A program made the position numbers and the translations under genes. From contig NZ_JAGSND010000006.1 in assembly GCF_018128545.1 (NCBI RefSeq), forward strand, positions 174,487 through 238,486: DNA of 64,000 nucleotides. The letters are read 5' to 3'. The DNA comes from Sinanaerobacter chloroacetimidivorans (GTDB taxonomy: Bacteria; Bacillota; Clostridia; Peptostreptococcales; Anaerovoracaceae). Positions 26,908 through 35,207 of the stretch are shown in pieces. Below the pieces are notes generated by a model, which saw nothing but the letters and a program-made list of their open reading frames with translations, was not told where the DNA came from and did not search any database. Every line of letters starts with the position of its first letter. The stretch's first letter is position 1.

Positions 26908-27308
26908 TAGTATACCTCCAATTCAATAAACGAAGTTTAATACTTTGTAGGAATTAGAAACCTTTTCTAATTAAAAGATATTTGTTTACTTTTTTTATTA
27001 ATTTAAGTATTGTATTAATAGGGATTTTCCATATTCGTTCTATTCCAATTACTTCTCAGGTGTTGAATAAAGAATATGTGAAAGTCTCTTTACATATTCG
27101 TGCTCATAGGCATCACCACTTTCTTATTTAACTATTTTAATGTAAATAGATTTATAAGCATTTTAACAGATAAGAAAATTTATGTGTTGATTTATGCGCG
27201 AAACGGCAAATAGATGCGTGAAACGTACACATTTAGAAGGATCTCTGCAGTAAGAAGCGAAGCGACAAATGGGAAGCGTGGCTACGAGCTGAGGGCATAT
27301 GTCGGCAG
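26908..27308. other. AT-rich gap upstream of the secreted protein gene
   Basis: It holds the leader and promoter region for the leftward secreted protein gene, including a perfect 9-bp dyad AATTAGAAA-cct-TTTCTAATT at 26952-26972 that looks like an operator. From 27180 to 27300 the sequence is GC-richer with GAAGCG/GCGAAACG repeats but no coding frame I can support. Confidence 0.45.
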
Positions 27309-27345
27309 AGCAAAAAAATACTGACCAGACGAGGTCTGATCAGCT
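27309..27345 (-). terminator. Intrinsic terminator after the aminotransferase gene
   Basis: On the minus strand, CTGATCAGACctcGTCTGGTCAG forms a hairpin with one mismatch, followed by TATTTTTTTG. It lies about 60 bases after the aminotransferase stop codon. Confidence 0.75.
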
Positions 27346-27402
27346 GTGTTTATTATTATGCCAAACGACATGTTTGGTGTAAGAGGGGCAATCAATTTGC
27401 CC

Positions 27403-28599
27403 TTACTTGATTTTGTTATTATAGACTTCCAGTCCTTTTGCAAGGATCTGCAGGGCTCGTGCCAGTTTGTCTGTCTCCAGAACATAAGCGATTCGGATTT
27501 CATCCCTGCCGAGACCTTCCGTAGCATAAAAACCATCTCCGGGTGCTGCCATTACTGTCTCTCCATTATCGTCAAACTCCAGCAGCATCCATTTCAGAAA
27601 CTCCCCTGCATCCTCTACCGGCAGCTTGCAGATCATATAGAATGCACCTTCCGGCTTCTCGCAAAACACACCGGGAATTTTCTTCAAGTTTTCAAAAACG
27701 ACATTTCTTCTCTTTTCAAATTCATCTCTGATTTGGTGAATAACCCGGTATCCGGTAGAATACAACCCTACGGCTCCCTGCTGTTCCAACGTTGAGACCG
27801 CAAGTCTGCCCTGACAAAGTTTGGAGATCAGATCCATGATTTCCTGGTTTTTGGAAATAACGGCACCGATTCTGGCTCCGCAGGCATTAAACCGTTTGGA
27901 TACGCTGTCAACCAGCACAAGACGGTCATGGATATCTTCCAGGAAACCAAAGCTGGTGATTTCCCTGCCGTCAAAGACCATTTCCCGATATACTTCATCC
28001 GAAATAATGTAAAGGTCATATTTCTTTGCCACATCCGCAACCATTCTCACCTCTTCCTTTGTCAGTACCGTTCCGGTTGGATTTCCGGGATTGGTGATAA
28101 AGATTGCTTTTGTTTTATCTGTAATCTTTGCCTCCAGCGACTCTCGATCGATGTGGAATCCGTTCTCTGCATAGGTGGTCACCGCCACAGGCGTTGCTCC
28201 TGTTATGGTAAAAAAGGTATTGTAATTTGAATAATATGGTTCAAACAATACAAACTCATCACCGGGGTTTGTCAGAGCCAGAAGGGTAAACATTACCGCT
28301 TCCGTACCGCCTGTGGTGATATAAATGTGCTTTTTGTCAATGTCTATGCCTGCACCTTTATAGTACTTTTCAACTGCCTCAAGAAGTTCAGGAATACCGT
28401 TGGACGGCATGTATTCTACCGTAGGCTCATCAAATGCTCGAATCCGTTCGTAATATTCCTGTGGTACGTGCAAGTCCGGCTGACCGATATTTAATCGATA
28501 GATTTTCTTTCCCTTTGCTTCTGCTTCTTCTGCGTATTTAGTCAGTTTTCGGACTGATGAGGCTTTCATCTCGAGCATTCTATACGATAGTTCTCTCAT
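27403..28599 (-). CDS. Class I/II PLP-dependent aminotransferase
   Basis: 398 residues of the aspartate aminotransferase-like fold I family. Landmarks: NIGQPDLHVP at residues 37-46, TTGGTEAVMFTL, NPGNPTG with the cofactor-contacting Asn, ISDEVYREMVFDG, and the Schiff-base Lys in DSVSKRFNACGARIG. The amino-acid substrate cannot be fixed by eye; Asp, Ala and aromatic activities occur in this group. It lies 16 bases downstream of the DUF2148 gene in the same direction and ends in its own terminator. Confidence 0.85.
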   Translation of the reverse strand: MRELSYRMLEMKASSVRKLTKYAEEAEAKGKKIYRLNIGQPDLHVPQEYYERIRAFDEPTVEYMPSNGIPELLEAVEKYYKGAGIDIDKKHIYITTGGTEAVMFTLLALTNPGDEFVLFEPYYSNYNTFFTITGATPVAVTTYAENGFHIDRESLEAKITDKTKAIFITNPGNPTGTVLTKEEVRMVADVAKKYDLYIISDEVYREMVFDGREITSFGFLEDIHDRLVLVDSVSKRFNACGARIGAVISKNQEIMDLISKLCQGRLAVSTLEQQGAVGLYSTGYRVIHQIRDEFEKRRNVVFENLKKIPGVFCEKPEGAFYMICKLPVEDAGEFLKWMLLEFDDNGETVMAAPGDGFYATEGLGRDEIRIAYVLETDKLARALQILAKGLEVYNNKIK

Positions 28600-28615
28600 G
28601 CTTTACCTCTTCCTT

Positions 28616-29167
28616 CTATTCACTTAATACGCTCTTTGAATCCCTGTCAAAGAAGATGCTCTTTGATGTGGTAGAAAGAGGAATTCCAAAGACTACACTG
28701 ACGTCCTCCGGGAGGTAGTTCAGCTTCAAAGCTGCCTTTCCCACAGAGAACATGATTCTGTTGTCAATTTTATGAGCCGCTGCTGTTGAAACTGCAGACC
28801 CTAGTGCAATACCCAGATCATTTACGTTAAATGCGCAGTTGGCACCGGCTTTCTTTGTCTCCACACAATTCGCAAAACCACATAAGCTGCAGTTATCCAA
28901 ACCCAAGGGTCTATTGTAAGTGCCGACGAGAACAACCGCCGGGCTGGCATCCACATTTCCCGCATCTCTTGCAAAGAAATCCGTGCTGGTATCCTTGGCT
29001 ATTTTCCTCATGGCATCTGCTAATTTATCCTTCTCTTCTCCATCTACAATCATCGTAACTAAATTGTCTATGCCGCAGCCTTTGGGAGCTGTTCTTGCTG
29101 CTGCCAGCATAAGGTCTGCCACTTGCATGATCGCTCTTTTTTCTGCGTCTTCGTTATTGTATATCAT
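28616..29167 (-). CDS. DUF2148 ferredoxin-like domain protein
   Basis: 183 residues with a single Cys motif in DNCSLCGFANC and a further Cys in GANCAFNVNDLGIALGSA, typical of the DUF2148 family found in anaerobes and possibly binding an Fe-S cluster. The N-terminal RTAPKGCGIDNL is also a family hallmark. The function is not known. GGAGGG precedes the start, and it is apparently cotranscribed with the aminotransferase. Confidence 0.8.
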   Translation of the reverse strand: MIYNNEDAEKRAIMQVADLMLAAARTAPKGCGIDNLVTMIVDGEEKDKLADAMRKIAKDTSTDFFARDAGNVDASPAVVLVGTYNRPLGLDNCSLCGFANCVETKKAGANCAFNVNDLGIALGSAVSTAAAHKIDNRIMFSVGKAALKLNYLPEDVSVVFGIPLSTTSKSIFFDRDSKSVLSE

Positions 29168-29359
29168 TTTGAACCCTCCTAGTATAATATGATACGTCTT
29201 CTATTCTATTATACAGAGGGCCTTAACACAATAGATTTCAACAATTCAGGAGGATTGCCCTGGTTTTTAAACGGCAATTGGATATTCTCAGGTTTCCTTT
29301 CATTATTGCCGTAATTATTTTGCCATTTTTTTTGAATTTTTCGTTTTTGCCGAAAAAAT

Positions 29360-32300
29360 TTACCTAATTTTGATATGAACCTCTCTTAATTGCTTCTCAT
29401 CCACCTCGCCTGGAGAGTTGAAAAGAGGATTCTGGGCATTGCTGTTCAGTGGGAACGGAATTACCTCCCGGATACTTTCCTCTTCACATAACAGCATCAC
29501 CATTCTGTCTACGCCGGGAGCCATACCTGCATGGGGAGGCGCGCCGTATTGGAATGCGTTATATAATGCACCGAATTTATTTTTTACATCCTCTTCCGTA
29601 TAGCCTGCAATTTCGAAAGCCTTTACCATGACATCAGGCCTGTGGTTTCTCACCGCACCGGAAGAAAGCTCCACACCATTGCAGACAATATCATATTGGT
29701 AAGCTTTGATATCCAACGGATTCATGGTCAGCAATGCTTCCATTTCTCCCTGCGGCATGGAAAACGGATTATGAGTAAAATCAATATTACCCGTTTCCTC
29801 GTTGATCTCAAACATTGGGAAATCAGTAATAAAACAAAACTCAAAACGGCTGGTATCAATAAGGTCCAATCTTTTGCCCAACTCTGTCCGGATCTGGCCT
29901 GCATATTTTTCCACCAGCCCCTTTTCATCACTGATGAAGTAAAGAACGTCTCCTGCTTTTAGATTCATTTTCTCTTTGATTTCAGCTCTCTGTTCATCGC
30001 TGAAAAATTTATCGATGGGTCCTTTATAGGACATATCTTCTTTGACTGAAATATATCCCAATCCCTTCATTCCTATGCTTAATGCAAACTTTTCCATGGC
30101 ACCAAAGAAGGACTTCGGCATCTTTGCACAGTCGGGCACCACAATCCCTCTTACGATTTTACCTTGAAAAGGTTTGAAATCAACCTTCTTGAAAAATTCA
30201 GTCAAATCATCAATCATTAACGGATTCCTCAGATCCGGTTTATCGGTACCATACTTCAGCATAGCCTCCGCATAGGGAATCCTTACAAAAGGTGCCGGTG
30301 AGATCTCTTTGTCCGAAAACCTATGGAAAGTCTCGGAAAGGACTCGTTCTGCCACAGCAAAAACATCTTCCTGCGTGGCAAAGGCCATCTCAAAATCCAG
30401 CTGGTAAAACTCTCCCGGCGAACGGTCGATTCTGGCATCTTCATCCCGGAAACAGGGCGCTATCTGAAAATACCGGTCGAAACCTGATACCATAAGCAGC
30501 TGTTTGAACTGCTGGGGTGCCTGAGGCAGGGCATAGAACTTGCCCTTATGCTTTCTGCTTGGCACCAGATAATCCCTGGCGCCCTCAGGGGAGGAATTTG
30601 CAAGAATCGGTGTCTGGATTTCCATAAAATCCAGACTTTCCATTTCCTGGCGTAAGAACTTGATGATTTGAGAACGCATTACCATATTGTGGTGAACCTT
30701 CGGATTCCTCAAATCTAAAAATCTATACTTCAGCCTTACCTCTTCTCTGGTGTCGGTGGAACTGTCGATTTCAAAAGGCAAATTGGATACCGACTCTCCC
30801 AATGTGCGGATCTCCTGAGCTTTCAGCTCCACCTCGCCCGTTGAGAGATTTGGGTTAAAGGTTTCCGCATCCCTTTTCAGGACGGTTCCGAACACAGAAA
30901 TGACCATTTCTTTATTCAGCTTCTCAATCTGGTTTTCCGTTACCACTACCTGCGTAATGCCGTAATGATCCCTTAAATCGATAAATGCAATTCCCCCGTG
31001 ATTTCGGATCGTGCTTACCCAACCTGCCAATTTAACCTCCTGATTGACATCGGTAATGGTAAGTTCTCCGCAGTTTTTGGTTCTATAAGCTGAAGATTGA
31101 TAAATTTCAGGACGGTTGCTCAATTTGTCGTCTTCCTCTGATTTTCCCAAAAGCTTTGCGTATTTTTGATAAGCAGCATAGGCAGGATTTAGTGGAGCCC
31201 CGGCTTCATCTCTGATTTGTTCTTTTTGATCCGGATCTCCCTTCTGCTGATTTTGTTCCTTTTCCTGATTTTGTTCCTTTTCTTTCCTGACGGTCTCTGC
31301 ACCCGCTGCCGGAATGATTCCAATGATCCCGTAACCTTCCAGCTTTTCTTTCAGCACAGCATGGATGGTCTGAGGACTTGCCTTTCCTTTAAACTCTCTC
31401 ATGCACTGTCCCACCAGAAAGTCAAAGGCCTTATCCTTGCCATTTTGAAAATCCTCTATAGATTTCGGATTTTGGGAAAGAACTCTCAGAGCAACCTCTT
31501 CGATCAAAGCCAGGTCTTCCACCACAAGAAGCCCGTTTTCCTTTACATATTCTTTCGGATCGATATTATTTTTATAAAGCTCTTCGATCAGGGCTTTTCC
31601 TACGTTTCTGTTAATTTTACCTTCGCCGATCAGATTTATAATATCTGCCAGTTTCTCCGCTGAGAGAGAAAGATTTTCCGGCAAGGTACCGCTTTCCTTC
31701 ATCAGTCTGAGAATATCTCCTGCAATGGCATTGGCTGCTTCCTTCGCATCCTGGGCGATTGCTGCCGTCTCTTCAAACAAATATGCGATCTCTTTTGCAG
31801 ATGTCAGGGTCTTTGCCATTTCCGGAGAAAGATCATACTCTTTTTGATAACGGTTTCTTTTTGCTTCCGGAAGCTCCGGAAGTTCCTCAGCTGTACGGGA
31901 AATCCATTCCTCATCAATGGAAATGGGAAGGAGATCCGGCTCCGGGAAATATCGGTAGTCCTGCGCATTCTCTTTGGAACGCATCGCAAAGCTTTCTCCT
32001 GATTCGTCATCCCACCTTCTGGTTTCCTGCTTCACTTTACCGCCGTCTTCAAGGATCTTGATCTGTCTGTCGCTTTCAAACAGGATGGCTCTGTAAATAG
32101 CTTTAAAGGAGTTCAGATTTTTCATCTCCGTTCGGGTACCATACTCCTTCTGTCCTGCCGGTCTTACGGAAAGGTTTACATCGGCGCGCATGGAGCCCTC
32201 CTGCATTTTGCAGTCGGAAACATCCAGGTATTGAAGCATTTCCTGAAGGCGTTCCATAAAGGTAACTACTTCGTCAGCGCTTCTGAAATCCGGATTTGTT

Positions 32301-32758
32301 ACAATTTCAATAAGAGGCACGCCGCATCGATTATAATCAATCAAAGTGCCGTCGGTATCATGAATGAGTTTCCCTGCATCCTCTTCCATATGGATTTCGC
32401 ACAGGGTAATTCGCTTTGTTTCACCTTCACCCGGGTCGATATCGAGATAACCGTTTCTGCAAATAGGATGATAGAGCTGTGAAATTTGATAGTCTTTCGG
32501 CAGATCCGGATAAAAATAGTTTTTCCTGTCAAATCGATTATGTTTTTGAATATCACAATGCAAAGCCAATCCGGCCCGCAAAGCCTTTTCCACGACGCTT
32601 TGGTTTAACACAGGAAGGCTTCCGGGTAAACCAAGGCAGACAGGACAAGTATGGGAATTGGGCTCTCCGCCGAATTCCGTGGTGCAGCCGCAAAAAATTT
32701 TCGTTTTCGTCGATAACTCCACATGGACTTCAAGGCCCAACACAATTTCATATTTCAT
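29360..32758 (-). CDS. gatB-aspS: Fused GatB (Asp-tRNA(Asn)/Glu-tRNA(Gln) amidotransferase subunit B) and aspartyl-tRNA synthetase
   Basis: 1132 residues in a single uninterrupted frame. Residues 1-478 are a complete GatB: EIVLGLEVHVEL, the zinc cysteines C23/C25/C38/C41, YFYPDLPKDYQISQ, HMEEDAGK and the tail domain to about 478. Residues 479-555 form a Glu/Gln/Lys-rich linker. Residues 556-1132 are a bacterial-type AspRS: OB-fold anticodon domain (560-665), class II motif 2 (FRDEDARIDRSPGEFYQLD, 770-788), GAD insertion domain (about 838-960), and motif 3 (APGVDRMVML). His587-Gly588 in RNHGGIAFIDLRD matches non-discriminating AspRS, where discriminating enzymes have Leu. It would charge tRNA(Asn) with Asp and hand it to the amidase. 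The start ATG overlaps the gatA stop. Confidence 0.93.
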   Translation of the reverse strand: MKYEIVLGLEVHVELSTKTKIFCGCTTEFGGEPNSHTCPVCLGLPGSLPVLNQSVVEKALRAGLALHCDIQKHNRFDRKNYFYPDLPKDYQISQLYHPICRNGYLDIDPGEGETKRITLCEIHMEEDAGKLIHDTDGTLIDYNRCGVPLIEIVTNPDFRSADEVVTFMERLQEMLQYLDVSDCKMQEGSMRADVNLSVRPAGQKEYGTRTEMKNLNSFKAIYRAILFESDRQIKILEDGGKVKQETRRWDDESGESFAMRSKENAQDYRYFPEPDLLPISIDEEWISRTAEELPELPEAKRNRYQKEYDLSPEMAKTLTSAKEIAYLFEETAAIAQDAKEAANAIAGDILRLMKESGTLPENLSLSAEKLADIINLIGEGKINRNVGKALIEELYKNNIDPKEYVKENGLLVVEDLALIEEVALRVLSQNPKSIEDFQNGKDKAFDFLVGQCMREFKGKASPQTIHAVLKEKLEGYGIIGIIPAAGAETVRKEKEQNQEKEQNQQKGDPDQKEQIRDEAGAPLNPAYAAYQKYAKLLGKSEEDDKLSNRPEIYQSSAYRTKNCGELTITDVNQEVKLAGWVSTIRNHGGIAFIDLRDHYGITQVVVTENQIEKLNKEMVISVFGTVLKRDAETFNPNLSTGEVELKAQEIRTLGESVSNLPFEIDSSTDTREEVRLKYRFLDLRNPKVHHNMVMRSQIIKFLRQEMESLDFMEIQTPILANSSPEGARDYLVPSRKHKGKFYALPQAPQQFKQLLMVSGFDRYFQIAPCFRDEDARIDRSPGEFYQLDFEMAFATQEDVFAVAERVLSETFHRFSDKEISPAPFVRIPYAEAMLKYGTDKPDLRNPLMIDDLTEFFKKVDFKPFQGKIVRGIVVPDCAKMPKSFFGAMEKFALSIGMKGLGYISVKEDMSYKGPIDKFFSDEQRAEIKEKMNLKAGDVLYFISDEKGLVEKYAGQIRTELGKRLDLIDTSRFEFCFITDFPMFEINEETGNIDFTHNPFSMPQGEMEALLTMNPLDIKAYQYDIVCNGVELSSGAVRNHRPDVMVKAFEIAGYTEEDVKNKFGALYNAFQYGAPPHAGMAPGVDRMVMLLCEEESIREVIPFPLNSNAQNPLFNSPGEVDEKQLREVHIKIR

Positions 32759-34260
32759 TATCTGTCACCTCCCTTAGCCGGTAAACTTTCCTTATTTTTA
32801 ACCAAATCAGGTGTTTTGGTATGATAGTCCGTATTTAATTGATAGCAATAAGCTGTTTTGATCAAGGTTTCTTCTGTAAAAGCATTTCCGATGAGCTGCA
32901 TTCCCACCGGCATACCGTTCTCGCCGAATCCGCAAGGCAGTGCCACCGCAGGTAACCCCGCCAGATTGATGGATACGGTATAAATATCCGCCAGATACAT
33001 AGCCAGTGGATCTGAGATCTGTTCCCCGATTTTATAAGCTGTCCCAGGACTAACAGGGCTCAAAATCACCTGATATTTTTGGAAGGCTTGTTGGAAGGAC
33101 TCCTTAATCAGGCCTCTTACCTGCAGCGCTTTTTTATAGTAAGCGTCAAAGTATCCGGAGCTTAACACAAAGGAACCCAGCATGATTCTTCTTTTCGCCT
33201 CTTTTCCAAAGCCTTCGCTTCTGGATTGGTAAAAAGTGGAAAGTAAATCATTTGCTTGATCCGAACGATATCCAAATTTAATGCCGTCATATCTGGATAA
33301 ATTGGAGCTGGCTTCCGCACAGGCAATAATATAATAAGCCGGAACTGCATATTCGATGGTTGGTATTTCGAATTCTTCAACGATAGCTCCTTGGTGCTCA
33401 AACTCCTTTGCCGCATTTAGCACGGCATTTTTTACATCCTCAGAAATGCCGATTTCAAAATAATTTTTCGGAACACCTATTTTCATTCCTTTGATGTTTC
33501 CGTCAAAGGCCCTGGAGAAATCAAAAGGTTTTTCCAGAATAGAGGTACTGTCCTTGATATCGTACCCTGAAATGACGGATAAGGCGGCGGCGCAATCCTT
33601 CACATCCTTTCCCATGGGTCCTATTTGGTCCAAAGAGGATGCATAAGCCAGAAGCCCGTACCGTGACACGCTGCCATAGGTTGGTTTGATGCCCGTAAGT
33701 CCGCAAAAAGCACAAGGCTGGCGTATGGATCCCCCGGTGTCCGAGCCCAAAGCATAAGGCGCCAGCTTTGCCGCCACCGCCGCTGCGGAACCGCCCGAGG
33801 AACCGCCGGGAACACAATCCGTATTCCACGGGTTTCTGGTGATGCCATAGTATGACGTTTCCGTTGAGCCCCCCATGGCAAATTCGTCCTGGTTGGTTTT
33901 TCCCAGAATCACGGCGCCTGCATCCGAAAGCTTGTCAATTACTGTTGCATGATAGGGGGGATAAAAGTTCTCCAGCATCTTGGAGCCTGCCGTTGTTTTG
34001 ACTCCTTTTGTACACAGATTATCTTTTACCGCTACCGGAACTCCTGCCAGGGGAGACATGGATTCTCCCTGATCTATTCGTTTCTGAATTTTCTCAGCCG
34101 CATCCAGAGCTTCTTCTTCCAATACAGTAATATAAGCATTGGTTGCACTTCCTTCCGATTTGGCAGCATCAAGAAATGCCTTGGCGGCCTCTACACTGCT
34201 GATTTCACGCTTCCTTATTTTTTCTCCTATCTCAAGAGCTGTCATGCTTCTTATATCCAT
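32758..34260 (-). CDS. gatA: Asp-tRNA(Asn)/Glu-tRNA(Gln) amidotransferase subunit A
   Basis: 500 residues. It hydrolyses glutamine to give ammonia, which is channelled to GatB. The amidase-signature catalytic triad is visible: Lys in AVKDNLCTKG, Ser in SDTGGSIRQP and Ser in the GGSSGGSAAAVA loop. I chose the ATG at 34258-34260 (MDIRSMTALEIGEKI) because an AAGGA site precedes it. A start ten codons upstream lacks one. It is the second gene of the gatC-gatA-gatB/aspS operon behind the T-box, and its stop overlaps the next start (TAATG), so translation is coupled. Confidence 0.94.
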   Translation of the reverse strand: MDIRSMTALEIGEKIRKREISSVEAAKAFLDAAKSEGSATNAYITVLEEEALDAAEKIQKRIDQGESMSPLAGVPVAVKDNLCTKGVKTTAGSKMLENFYPPYHATVIDKLSDAGAVILGKTNQDEFAMGGSTETSYYGITRNPWNTDCVPGGSSGGSAAAVAAKLAPYALGSDTGGSIRQPCAFCGLTGIKPTYGSVSRYGLLAYASSLDQIGPMGKDVKDCAAALSVISGYDIKDSTSILEKPFDFSRAFDGNIKGMKIGVPKNYFEIGISEDVKNAVLNAAKEFEHQGAIVEEFEIPTIEYAVPAYYIIACAEASSNLSRYDGIKFGYRSDQANDLLSTFYQSRSEGFGKEAKRRIMLGSFVLSSGYFDAYYKKALQVRGLIKESFQQAFQKYQVILSPVSPGTAYKIGEQISDPLAMYLADIYTVSINLAGLPAVALPCGFGENGMPVGMQLIGNAFTEETLIKTAYCYQLNTDYHTKTPDLVKNKESLPAKGGDR

Positions 34261-34339
34261 CGATCTTTTTTCCTTTCTTAATTCATCCAATTCTTAATTC
34301 ACCATGAATTTGCAGATTTCCGATTCTTTTTTTCTCTTT

Positions 34340-34627
34340 CTATTCGACTGTCTTAAATACCTTAAAATAATCTCCCTTAGCCTGGGGTGCATTGACCAGC
34401 ATTTCCCCGCGCCGGTCTTCATTTATAACCTCATCTCTGCGGAATCGGTTTACCTCCCCGAAGGGGTGAGTCATTTCCGGCATTCCTGAAGTATCCAGTT
34501 CATTTAATTTATCCATATAATTTAATATGTCCGTCAAATCTTTCTTGGCGTTCTCTTTTTCTTCTCCGGAAAGCTCCAGCCTTGACAGCTCTCCAATGTA
34601 ATCAATCAATTCATCTGTGATCTTCAT
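34340..34627 (-). CDS. gatC: Asp-tRNA(Asn)/Glu-tRNA(Gln) amidotransferase subunit C
   Basis: 95 residues, the usual size. It holds GatA and GatB together. The helical start ELIDYIGELSRLELSGEE and the conserved DILNYMDKLNELDTSGMPEMTHPFG segment, with HPFG-x-N-R-F-R-x-D-E near the middle, identify it. AAGGAG lies before the ATG. It is the first gene after the T-box terminator at 34681-34710. Confidence 0.93.
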   Translation of the reverse strand: MKITDELIDYIGELSRLELSGEEKENAKKDLTDILNYMDKLNELDTSGMPEMTHPFGEVNRFRRDEVINEDRRGEMLVNAPQAKGDYFKVFKTVE

Positions 34628-34680
34628 CGTTTTTCTCCTTACAATTTATTAACTCACTCAATTTGCAAATTTTCATAAAT

Positions 34681-34960
34681 AAAAAGTCCCTAAGAAAATT
34701 CTTAGGGACGAAAATAAACCGTGGTACCACCCAAATTGATGTACTGTCGCACATCCTCTCTTAAGCATCATAACGTATGCCAACCGGACAAATTTACTGA
34801 AAAGACAGGAATATATGTTTCTTTCGTTCAAAATGCCGACTCCCAAGTGTTCTTTCATCACGAGTGTCACAAATGACAATTTCAGTCACGTTGTCACTCC
34901 CTGCTTTGCGTTTCTCTGACTACTTTTCTTGATCACCGTCGTTGTATTATGTCGTTTTAC
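34681..34960 (-). promoter_or_regulatory. T-box riboswitch leader, probable Asn (AAC) specifier
   Basis: On the minus strand the canonical antiterminator core GGGTGGTACCACGG lies at 34719-34732. It is followed by an intrinsic terminator whose arms GTCCCTAAG and CTTAGGGAC flank 34681-34710 and end in a T-run. Upstream is a stem I region with the S-turn AAGTAG, an AGAGA segment, and a specifier context GAAAG-AAC-ACTTGGGAG, placing the AAC codon at 34849-34851. A GAC at 34866-34868 is a weaker alternative that would mean Asp. Uncharged tRNA(Asn) would pair here and allow read-through into gatC-gatA-gatB/aspS. Confidence 0.9.
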
Positions 34961-35056
34961 TTATATTGTTATATTATCTATTGAAAAACAATAATCATTC
35001 ATGTTAAAGAACATAACATAAAATAAACTTTCTTGCAAGTATTTTATTTTTTGCTC

Positions 35057-35085
35057 TTGACAACACGTTAATATATGATTATACT
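35057..35085 (+). promoter_or_regulatory. Sigma-A promoter of glnN
   Basis: Perfect TTGACA (35057-35062), a 17-base spacer and TATACT (35080-35085). The predicted start of transcription near 35092 is only about four bases before the hexaloop hairpin described next. Confidence 0.8.
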
Positions 35086-35095
35086 ATATCCAATA

Positions 35096-35140
35096 TAGCA
35101 AAGGCGCTAAGGTCATTTTGGCCGTAGTGCCTTTTTTTTT
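35096..35140 (+). promoter_or_regulatory. ANTAR-type antiterminator hairpin overlapping an intrinsic terminator, glnN leader
   Basis: The small hairpin TAGC-AAAGGC-GCTA (35096-35109) has a six-base loop with A at position 1 and G at position 4, the two loop bases required for binding by ANTAR-domain proteins. Its loop and 3' arm are also the 5' arm of the terminator GGCGCTA...TAGTGCC followed by a T-run (35101-35140), so the two folds exclude each other. ANTAR protein bound to the small hairpin would therefore let RNA polymerase read into glnN. The usual first hairpin (P1) is absent because the promoter lies immediately upstream. Confidence 0.75.
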
Positions 35141-35207
35141 ACTTTTTCGGACTATTTAGTGATGTATTTTACATAACTAGCAATTAAAAAAAGAGGAGGA
35201 AAATCTT

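Noticed and set aside
34866..34868. GAC (Asp) as the T-box specifier.
   Set aside because: It lies in a stretch that pairs as GAGTG/CACTC in the upper part of stem I. The AAC at 34849-34851 fits the usual specifier context better. Kept only as an alternative.
35084..35098. CTATAT-cca-ATATAG as a first ANTAR hairpin (P1) in the glnN leader.
   Set aside because: It overlaps the -10 element and lacks a six-base loop with A1 and G4, so it would not be transcribed or recognised.
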